Source: Actinomycetospora chiangmaiensis DSM 45062
GTDB taxonomy: Bacteria; Actinomycetota; Actinomycetes; Mycobacteriales; Pseudonocardiaceae
NCBI RefSeq assembly: GCF_000379625.1
Contig: NZ_KB903231.1
Location: 1-43,702 of the forward strand
Length of the DNA stretch: 43,702 nucleotides
Direction of reading: 5' to 3'
In this document: positions 38,091-43,702 of the stretch, piece after piece
Layout of the letters: every line of letters starts with the position of its first letter
How positions within the stretch are numbered: the stretch's first letter is position 1
Notes under the pieces: model-generated
Databases searched by the model: none
Told to the model about the DNA's origin: nothing
Seen by the model: only the letters and a program-made list of their open reading frames with translations
Program-made: the position numbers and the translations under genes

Positions 38091-39296
38091 CTACCCGGAG
38101 CGACCGTCCCCGGCGACGAACACCAGGGCCGGGCCCCCGACGGCGGCGACGTCGACCGACAGGTCGGCCGAGGGGAGCCAGACGGCGCGACCCCGGGGCA
38201 CGGTGAGCGTGCCGCCTGCGCCCTCCAGCACGACCTCGCCGCGGATCACCACCGCGATCCGCGGACCGTCGATCCCCACCCCGGCGGACCCGCCGTCGGG
38301 AAGATCGAGCCGGACGAGCCGGAAGTGCTCGCTGGGGGCGTGGAAGACCGAGCGCGGGCCGTCGGTCTCGGGGCGCACCAGCGTGGGCGGCCCGCAGCGG
38401 AAGTCGAGGATCCGGAGCAGTTCCGGCACGTCGACGTGCTTCGGCGTCAGGCCCGCACGCAGCACGTTGTCCGAGTTGGCCATGAGCTCGACCCCGCAGC
38501 CCGACAGGTAGGCGTGGGGCGACCCGGCGGGCTGGAACAGGCACTCGCCCTCGGCGAGGACGACGCGGTTGAGCAGCAGCGCCGCGAGCACGCCGGCGTC
38601 GCCGGGGTACCGCTCGCCGAGGTCGAGCAGGGTGCGGACCTCGCGGTCGAACTCCTCGGTGCCGCTCTTGAGCAGCCGGACGCAGGCGTCGAGGAGCTCG
38701 GGCACCAGCTGGTCGACCGCGCGCTGCGGCAGCGTGATCCAGGTGGTGAACACCGCGCGCAGCCCGTCGGGGTCGGGTTGCGCGGCGAGGAGTTCGGTGT
38801 GGTGGCGCAGGCCCGGCACGTCGAGCTCCCGCATCAGGCCCAGCGTGACCCGGGCGTCGCGGAAGCCCGCGAGGGCGTGGAACTCCTCGAGCGCGCAGAG
38901 GATCTCCGGCTTGGGCAGGGCGTCGCGGTAGTTACGGTTCGACGCGGTGCGCGGGACGCCGGCGGCCTCCTCACGCGCGAACCCGGCCACGGCCTGCTCG
39001 GCGGACGGGTGGGTCTGCAGCGAGAGCGGCTCCTCCGCGGCGAGCACCTTGAGCAGGAACGGCAGCCGACCGCCCCAGTGCTCGGCGCGCTCGGCGCCGA
39101 ACGCCGCCTCGGGGTCGTCGGTGATGGCGTGCAGGAGCGTGCGCCCGCCGGGCAGCCGGGACGGGTCGTCGACGTGCGCGCCGAACCAGAGTTCGGCCTG
39201 CGGGTGCGGCGAGGGCACCGGCTCGCCGAGCAGCGCGGGGATGTGGGTGCGCGACCCCCAGGCGTAGGGCCGCACCGAGCCCTCGAGCAGTTCCAC
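38091..39296 (-). CDS. manA: Mannose-6-phosphate isomerase, class I
   Basis: 401-residue zinc enzyme interconverting fructose-6-phosphate and mannose-6-phosphate, supplying mannose for GDP-mannose, lipoarabinomannan-type glycans and glycoproteins. Conserved blocks are PYAWGSRTHIPAL, AELWFGAHVDDPS, LSLQTHPSAEQA (zinc-ligand Gln-x-His), KPEILCALEEFHALAGFR and HAYLSGCGVELMANSDNVLRAGLTPKHVDVPEL. GTG 39296. It lies 105 nt downstream of the SIS gene on the same strand and matches Rv3255c. Confidence 0.95.
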   Translation of the reverse strand: MELLEGSVRPYAWGSRTHIPALLGEPVPSPHPQAELWFGAHVDDPSRLPGGRTLLHAITDDPEAAFGAERAEHWGGRLPFLLKVLAAEEPLSLQTHPSAEQAVAGFAREEAAGVPRTASNRNYRDALPKPEILCALEEFHALAGFRDARVTLGLMRELDVPGLRHHTELLAAQPDPDGLRAVFTTWITLPQRAVDQLVPELLDACVRLLKSGTEEFDREVRTLLDLGERYPGDAGVLAALLLNRVVLAEGECLFQPAGSPHAYLSGCGVELMANSDNVLRAGLTPKHVDVPELLRILDFRCGPPTLVRPETDGPRSVFHAPSEHFRLVRLDLPDGGSAGVGIDGPRIAVVIRGEVVLEGAGGTLTVPRGRAVWLPSADLSVDVAAVGGPALVFVAGDGRSG

Positions 39297-39401
39297 CGCG
39301 TCCGTCCCCCTGAGTCGTTCCCTGTGCTCGTGAATGATCGGGTCGAGGAGTCCTCGACGGTCCCGCGCCCGGCGCCGCGGTCTCCGGCGCCCCGGTCGGT
39401 G

Positions 39402-40547
39402 TCAGGCTCCGATGCCCGGTACCGCGCCCGAGTCGCGGCGGCCGTCGGGATCGGCCCCGAGCGACCCCGTGGCCAGGCCGAGGTAGAGCGCCGCGAGATC
39501 GAGCCGGAGGGCGAGGACCCCGGCGCGGACCGCGTCCCGGGCGACCCCGGGGCCCGCGAGCTCGAGGTCGTCGAGCTCCAGTCGGTCCGCGGCCGGCCAG
39601 CGCCGTTCGGCGTCCTGGGCCAGCCGCCGCGTCGGGACGTCCTCGGCCACCGAGACGACGACGAGGCGTGGCGGCGGACCGTCCGGGCCCGGGTCGTCGA
39701 ACGGGTCGGCGAAGATCGAGTCCAGTCCCGTGCCGCCGTCGAGGCGGGCCGCGAGGGCCGGCACCCCGACGGCGCCGGTCAGCCCGCCCGCGTGCGCCAC
39801 GACGCCGGCGTGGGCGGCCAGGGCGACGGCCCCGTACCCGGCGACGGCGACCGCGGTCGGGTCGGTGCCCCACAGGAGCGGGGTGTGCTCGGCCAGCCGC
39901 AGCGCCAGGGCCTTCGCGGGGGCGGTGAACGCCTCGTGCCGGGGGCCGCTCCGCTCGGCCTCGTCGTCGAGCCGGTCGGCGAGGGCCTCGCCGTCGACGT
40001 CGAGGAGGTCCAGGGCGCGGGCGGTGGCGAAGGTGGCCGCCAGGTCGGTCGGGGCGGCGAGCCCGTCGAGCACCGGGACGCGCGGCGAGACCTGGATCGC
40101 GCGGCCGGCCGCGGCGGCCGGGGCCGGGCCGTCGGGCGGCCCCGTCAGCACCACGTGGGCGTTGCGGCGCACCGCGCGGTCGACGGCCTCCGCGATGGCG
40201 GCGTCGGCCGGGTCGCGCTCGGACCCGCGGTGGGAGACGACGACGACGTCGAGCGGCCCGAGCCACGGCGGCGCGGACCCGGTGACGATCACGGGGCACG
40301 GGCAGGTCGGCTCCAGCAGCGCCGCGGTGATCGCGGCGCTCGCCCGCTCCGGGCCCGGCCGGGCGAGCAGGACCAGCGCCCGGGGGCGCAGCCCCTCGAG
40401 CGTGCCGACGCCGGCCTCCTGCGCCGCCGCCCACGTCGCCCGGACCTGTGCCCCGGCCGTCGCGGCCGCGCGCAGCACCCCGGCCCGGTCGGCGTCGAGC
40501 AGCCGGCCGGTGTCCTCGAGCAGCGCCTCGTCGAGCACGGGTGTCAC
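39402..40547 (-). CDS. SIS-domain protein of the manB-manA locus (Rv3256c-like)
   Basis: 381 residues resembling the bifunctional phosphoglucose/phosphomannose isomerase-type SIS proteins that lie between manB and manA in mycobacteria. Tandem sugar-isomerase-like domains can be seen (about 50-190 and 225-350), with VVVVSHRGSERDPADAAIAEAV in the first and LLWGTDPTAVAVAGYGAVALAAHAGV in the second. Classic isomerase catalytic residues were not identified. The GTG start overlaps the Trm112-like stop (GTGA). A role in hexose-phosphate metabolism is inferred from its neighbours. Confidence 0.8.
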   Translation of the reverse strand: MTPVLDEALLEDTGRLLDADRAGVLRAAATAGAQVRATWAAAQEAGVGTLEGLRPRALVLLARPGPERASAAITAALLEPTCPCPVIVTGSAPPWLGPLDVVVVSHRGSERDPADAAIAEAVDRAVRRNAHVVLTGPPDGPAPAAAAGRAIQVSPRVPVLDGLAAPTDLAATFATARALDLLDVDGEALADRLDDEAERSGPRHEAFTAPAKALALRLAEHTPLLWGTDPTAVAVAGYGAVALAAHAGVVAHAGGLTGAVGVPALAARLDGGTGLDSIFADPFDDPGPDGPPPRLVVVSVAEDVPTRRLAQDAERRWPAADRLELDDLELAGPGVARDAVRAGVLALRLDLAALYLGLATGSLGADPDGRRDSGAVPGIGA

Positions 40548-40789
40548 CTGCCCGCGGTGTCGCTCGACCCGCCGTCGGGACCCGCGTCCGGGCCGTTCAC
40601 GGCCTCGGAGAGCAGCAGCACCGGGATGCCGTCGGTGACCGGGTACTCCCGCCCGCACACCGTGCAGGTCAGGGCGGACGCGGCGGCGTCGGTCGGGGTG
40701 CCGGGCCGCAGCTCGCCGTGGTCGGGCGCCGGGCAGGCGAGGATCTCCAGCAGGGCCGGGTCGAGGCCGAGCGGGCCGGCGGTGCTCAT
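40544..40789 (-). CDS. Trm112/UPF0434-like small zinc-ribbon protein
   Basis: 81 residues. The signature LDPALLEILACPAPDHGELR and LTCTVCGREYPVTDGIPVLL mark a Trm112-type domain; the Cys residues (ACP, CTVC) would bind zinc. In bacteria the partner methyltransferase is usually unknown. It overlaps manB (ATGA) upstream and the SIS gene (GTGA) downstream, so it belongs to the mannose operon. A Pro/Asp-rich tail of about 20 residues follows the domain. Confidence 0.88.
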   Translation of the reverse strand: MSTAGPLGLDPALLEILACPAPDHGELRPGTPTDAAASALTCTVCGREYPVTDGIPVLLLSEAVNGPDAGPDGGSSDTAGR

Positions 40790-42210
40790 CGGCGGACCAC
40801 CGCGAGCACCTCGTCGCGCAGGGCGGCCACCGCGTCGGCGTCGGAGGCCTCCACGTTCAGGCGCAGCAGCGGCTCGGTGTTGGACGGCCGCAGGTTGAAC
40901 CAGTCGCCGTTCTCGAACATCACCGTCAGACCGTCGAGCGTGTCGGTGGTGACGTCGTCACGGTCCCCGTAGAGCTGCTCCACCTCCGCCATCCTGGCCT
41001 GCGGATCGTCCACCGTCGAGTTCACCTCGCCGGACGCGGCGTAGCGCGAGTACTGCGCCATCAGCTCGGACAGCGGCTTGTCCTGCTCGCCCAGGGCGGC
41101 GAGGACGTGCAGCGCCGCGAGCATCCCGGAGTCGGCGCGGAAGAAGTCGCGGAAGTAGTAGTGCGCGGAGTGCTCGCCGCCGAAGATCGCGCCGGTCTGC
41201 GCCATCGTCGCCTTGATGAACGAGTGACCGACCCGGGTGCGGACCGGCTTCCCGCCCGCCTCGGTGACGATCTCGGGCACCGCACGGGAGGTGATCAGGT
41301 TGTGGATGATCGTCGAGCCCGGCTCCTTGGCCAGCTCGCGGGTGGCGACGAGCGCCGTGATCGCACTGGGGCTCACCGCCTCGCCGCGCTCGTCCACCAG
41401 GAACACGCGGTCGGCGTCGCCGTCGAAGGCGAGCCCGCCGTCGGCGTGGCCGAGGTTCGACACCTCCCGCTGCAGGTCGACCAGGTTGTCCGGGTCGAGC
41501 GGGTTGGCCTCGTGGTTCGGGAAGGTGCCGTCGAGCTCGAAGTACAGCGGGTGCACGTCGATCGGCAGCGGGTCGAGCACCGCGGGCACGGTGTAGCCGG
41601 CCATGCCGTTGCCGGCGTCGACGACGAGCGACAGCGGCCGGATGCCCGAGAGGTCGACCAGGCTGCGGAGGTACTCGGCGTACCCGTCGCGCATGTCCTG
41701 CTGCGTGACGTTGCCGGTGCGTCCGGTCTCCCCCGGGACCTCGCCGGGCCCGCGGTCGAGCATCGCGGCGATCTCGTCGAGCCCGGTGTCCTGCCCGACG
41801 GGACTCGCGCCCGCCCGGCAGAGCTTGATGCCGTTGTACGTCGCGGGGTTGTGGCTCGCGGTGAACATCGCGCCGGGCGCGTCGAGCACGCCGGAGGCGT
41901 AGTAGAGCACGTCGGTGCTGGCCAGGCCGATCTCCACGACGTCGACCCCGCGGGCCGTGACGCCCTCGGCGAAGGCGGCGGCGAGCTCGGGCGACGAGTC
42001 CCGCATGTCGTGCCCGACGACGATGCCGTTCGCGGGCGCCCCACCGGCCTCGGTGGTCAGCAACTCGGCGAACGCGGACCCCACGTCGTGGACGAAGGCG
42101 GCGTCGAGCTGCTCGCCGACCAGACCCCGCACGTCGTAGGCCTTGATCACCTGGCCGATGACGCGGGAGCGGGCGGCCTGCGCGGACTCGGTGGCTGCTG
42201 AACTGCTCAC
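40786..42210 (-). CDS. manB: Phosphomannomutase/phosphoglucomutase
   Basis: 474-residue alpha-D-phosphohexomutase converting mannose-6-phosphate to mannose-1-phosphate for GDP-mannose. The phosphoserine loop is TASHNPATYNGIK, the metal loop DGDADRVF, the sugar-specificity loop GGEHSAHYYF, and the phosphate-binding loop RPSNTEPLLRLNVEA. Start GTG 42210 (MSSSAATES). The 117 nt upstream hold a 20-bp tandem repeat and the DUF3499 stop. Operon order manB-trm112-SIS-manA matches the Rv3257c to Rv3255c region. Confidence 0.96.
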   Translation of the reverse strand: MSSSAATESAQAARSRVIGQVIKAYDVRGLVGEQLDAAFVHDVGSAFAELLTTEAGGAPANGIVVGHDMRDSSPELAAAFAEGVTARGVDVVEIGLASTDVLYYASGVLDAPGAMFTASHNPATYNGIKLCRAGASPVGQDTGLDEIAAMLDRGPGEVPGETGRTGNVTQQDMRDGYAEYLRSLVDLSGIRPLSLVVDAGNGMAGYTVPAVLDPLPIDVHPLYFELDGTFPNHEANPLDPDNLVDLQREVSNLGHADGGLAFDGDADRVFLVDERGEAVSPSAITALVATRELAKEPGSTIIHNLITSRAVPEIVTEAGGKPVRTRVGHSFIKATMAQTGAIFGGEHSAHYYFRDFFRADSGMLAALHVLAALGEQDKPLSELMAQYSRYAASGEVNSTVDDPQARMAEVEQLYGDRDDVTTDTLDGLTVMFENGDWFNLRPSNTEPLLRLNVEASDADAVAALRDEVLAVVRR

Positions 42211-42292
42211 ACCCGGCAGCGTATCGGCCGGGTCCGACAGCGTGCGGCTCGGCGGCCACCCGATCAGGTGGCTGGTCTTCCCAGGACGTCCC

Positions 42293-42332
42293 GGGACTTC
42301 CGAGGACCTACGGGGACTTCCGAGGACCTACG
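42293..42332. repeat. 20-bp direct repeat, two copies
   Basis: The 20-mer gggacttccgaggacctacg occurs twice in tandem with period 20, overlapping the end of the DUF3499 gene (stop at 42328-42330). A partial third copy (ccaggacgtccc) precedes it. Copy-number change would alter the DUF3499 3' end or the gap to manB. Confidence 0.9.
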
Positions 42333-42696
42333 GGGACGACGACGACGGGTCCGGCAGCACCCGCAGGTGCCCGCGGCGCCCGGTGCCGGACACCGCGCCG
42401 AGGCCGACCGCCTCGGACCGCGGCTCGGCGCGACCGGCCTCGCGCACCGCCTCGGCGAGCGCGGTGAGGTCGTCCGCGCTCGGCTCCGAGGGGAACTCGC
42501 CCTCGTAGCGCACGACCTCCCACCCACGCGGGGCGGTGAGACGCAGCGCGTGGAACTCGCAGAGGTCGTACGAGTGCGGCTCCGCACTCCTCGCCAACGG
42601 ACCCACGACGGCCGTCGAATCGGAGTAGACGTACGTCAACGTGGCCACGGCCGCACGGCCGCACCCGGTCCGTGAGCACTTCCGTACTCCTCGCAC
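42328..42696 (-). CDS. DUF3499 zinc-ribbon-like protein (Rv3258c-like)
   Basis: 122 residues starting VRGVRKCSRTGCGRAAVATLTYVYSDSTAVVGPLA, with paired Cys (KCSRTGC) and a later LCEFHA, likely a zinc site. This is the conserved actinobacterial DUF3499 family next to manB and whiB2 in mycobacteria; function unknown. GTG 42696 is used because the inner V is a GTA codon and cannot start. TATCGT eight nt upstream suggests an almost leaderless transcript. The C-terminal Ser run lies inside the 20-bp repeat region. Confidence 0.85.
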   Translation of the reverse strand: MRGVRKCSRTGCGRAAVATLTYVYSDSTAVVGPLARSAEPHSYDLCEFHALRLTAPRGWEVVRYEGEFPSEPSADDLTALAEAVREAGRAEPRSEAVGLGAVSGTGRRGHLRVLPDPSSSSP

Positions 42697-42918
42697 GGGA
42701 CGAGACGATAGACGCCTTCTCCGGCCGTCGTCGCGCAGGCTCGCTCGGCGCGTCGGGTGACGTGGCGGTGAGGTCGGGACCGGGCGACGGCGGCGCCGCG
42801 TCGCGAGGGCGCCACGAGGCACCCCGAACCACCCCGCGACGTGTCAGGTGTGCACCTCGCCGCGGGAGACCGCCGAGGTGACCTCGGCCGACGGGCCCGG
42901 GGCGTAGGCTCGCCGCTC

Positions 42919-43434
42919 ATGGCGAGGGGTGGTACCCGCACCGGCGGGCGCTCGGGCGGGTCGCGGACGGGGAGCGCCCCGGCGGGTCGCGGCCCACGGC
43001 GCCGCGATCGCCGCGGGCGGGGCCTGCGGACACCGCTCTACCCGGCCGGCTCCCCGGCGGCGCGCACGCGCGCGGAGCGCTTCGACGCCGTCGTGCTCGA
43101 GGCGCTGGAGCCGATCGAGGACCGGTGGGGCGCCGAGCTCGAGGAGCTCGACGTCGCGGTCGACGACGTGCCGGACGTGTCGAAGCCCGCGCCCGACGAC
43201 GACGGCGTGGTGGGTGACGGGGACATCCCGCTCGCTCGGCTGGTCCCCGCGGGGGTGGACCGCCGGGGAGCACCGACCCGCGCGCGCATCGTGCTCTACC
43301 GCCGCCCGCTCGAGGCCCGGGCGCTCGACGGCGAGGACCTCGCGGACCTGCTGCACGACGTCCTCGTGGAACAGGTCGCCGAGTACCTCGGCGTCGAGCC
43401 CGACACGATCGACGACGGGTCCGACGAGGACTAG
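42919..43434 (+). CDS. Zincin-like metallopeptidase-family protein (Rv3259-like), HExxH degenerate
   Basis: 171 residues. A basic, Gly/Arg-rich N-terminus (1-45) precedes a domain with ERFDAVVLEALEPIEDRW, VPDVSKPA, IVLYRRPLEARALD and DLLHDVLVEQVAEYLGVEPDTI. The last segment aligns with the HExxH helix of the MMP-like zincin family, but reads HDVLVEQ, so a zinc-protease site is not evident. TAGGCT (42905-42910) is a likely -10, 8 nt before ATG 42919. The TAG stop lies inside the CTAG target of the adjoining IS element. Confidence 0.85.
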   Translation: MARGGTRTGGRSGGSRTGSAPAGRGPRRRDRRGRGLRTPLYPAGSPAARTRAERFDAVVLEALEPIEDRWGAELEELDVAVDDVPDVSKPAPDDDGVVGDGDIPLARLVPAGVDRRGAPTRARIVLYRRPLEARALDGEDLADLLHDVLVEQVAEYLGVEPDTIDDGSDED

Positions 43435-43435
43435 C
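43430..43435. other. IS481-type target site (ACTAGC), one flank of the insertion
   Basis: ACTAGC fits the NCTAGN target reported for Bordetella IS481 (6-bp duplication). It directly borders the TGT end of the element. The second copy lies outside the window. Confidence 0.6.
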
Positions 43436-43702
43436 TGTTCTGACCACTGAGGTTGGTCACGCGGCTGGCGGGCGGGTGTCCGCCGAGCGCGGTGTGGCCG
43501 CGGTGGTGATTGTAGGAGTGCAGCCAGAGGGGAAAGGCCTCGCGGCGGGCGGTCTCGGAGCGGTAGGCCGCCGCGTAGGCCCATTCCTCGAGCATGGTGC
43601 GGTTGTAGCGCTCGACCTTGCCATTGGTCTGCGGACGGTAGGGCCGGGTGCGTTTGTGGGCGATGCCGGTCTCGGCCAGGGCAGCCGCGAAGTCCCGGGA
43701 GC
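43431..43702 (-). CDS. IS481-family transposase, C-terminal part (5' end beyond window)
   Basis: Minus-strand frame open from the right edge, about 90 residues. It has the integrase-core end KRTRPYRPQTNGKVERYNRT with the catalytic Glu in GKVER, then LEEWAYA, PLWLHSYNHHRGHTALGG and PPASRVTNLSGQNS. This matches the IS481 branch of DDE transposases. The stop codon (43433-43431) lies outside the TGT end of the element, inside the CTAG target. The first two D residues of the DDE triad are beyond the window. Confidence 0.92.
   Translation of the reverse strand, partial: SRDFAAALAETGIAHKRTRPYRPQTNGKVERYNRTMLEEWAYAAAYRSETARREAFPLWLHSYNHHRGHTALGGHPPASRVTNLSGQNS
43436..43702. mobile_element. IS481-family insertion sequence, one end (continues beyond window)
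   Basis: The element begins at 43436 with TGTTCTGACCAC, the TGT end typical of IS481, and holds the transposase 3' part. An inner inverted repeat TGACCA...TGGTCA (43441-43459) follows. The other end is outside the window. Confidence 0.8.

Noticed and set aside
39371..39392. Terminator between the SIS gene and manA
   Set aside because: GGCGCC palindromes only, short stem and mixed register; the genes may still be co-transcribed.
38325..40898. Plus-strand frame of 857 codons opposite manA and the SIS gene
   Set aside because: Antisense shadow across two real genes and their gap.
42254..42273. Hairpin between DUF3499 and manB
   Set aside because: Only 6 bp, too weak to call a terminator.

Overview
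The window is high-GC (over 70% by eye) actinobacterial chromosome. Mycothiol-dependent SigH/RshA, WhiB1, MtrAB-LpqB, PdtaS, the 24-residue ribosomal protein bL37, a nickel superoxide dismutase and many leaderless GTG/ATG starts point to a Pseudonocardiales-type actinomycete (Pseudonocardia or Actinomycetospora-like). The genus is an inference. Most of it is a core-genome block whose order parallels, from memory, Mycobacterium tuberculosis Rv3214 to Rv3259. Lineage-specific genes are spliced in. No rRNA, tRNA or CRISPR array was seen.

Layout. 1-3.3 kb: a secreted lytic transglycosylase with a long Thr/Pro/Ser repeat tail (runs off the left edge), the nickel-SOD pair sodN/sodX, and a histidine phosphatase. 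3.3-8.7 kb: small membrane protein, diacylglycerol-kinase-type lipid kinase, whiB1 with a 612-bp upstream region, pdtaS, bL37, and the oxidative-stress pair sigH-rshA. 8.8-14.6 kb: YbaK deacylase, a TetR regulator, an LppX/LprG-type lipoprotein, an alpha/beta hydrolase, an SRAP protein, aroA and rsgA. 14.7-18 kb is an accessory island: DUF3237 and phenolic acid decarboxylase facing an SDR (carrying a 1-nt frameshift) and a photolyase-like protein whose two domains are in circularly permuted order. The promoter between them carries an operator-like palindrome nearly identical to the one in front of the TetR gene.

18-22.5 kb: a lipid operon (WS/DGAT-type acyltransferase, patatin, DUF6912), a SpoU-type rRNA methyltransferase and an Rv3235-like protein. 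22.6-32.6 kb: secA, hpf, comF, then the tightly coupled run tmk-mtrA-mtrB-lpqB. 32.8-34.7 kb: sahH behind what looks like an S-adenosylhomocysteine riboswitch. 34.7-38 kb: an acyl-CoA ligase and an APC amino-acid permease. 38-42.7 kb: the mannose-activation genes manA, an SIS protein, a Trm112-like protein and manB, then a DUF3499 zinc-ribbon gene. 42.9 kb to the end: a zincin-like protein, then the end of an IS481-family element sitting exactly on that gene's stop codon.

The most rewarding points for follow-up are the permuted photolyase, the shared TetR-type operators, the SAH riboswitch, the two-isoform sigH locus with its own SigH promoter, and the IS481 insertion in which the CTAG target supplies stop codons to both the host gene and the transposase.
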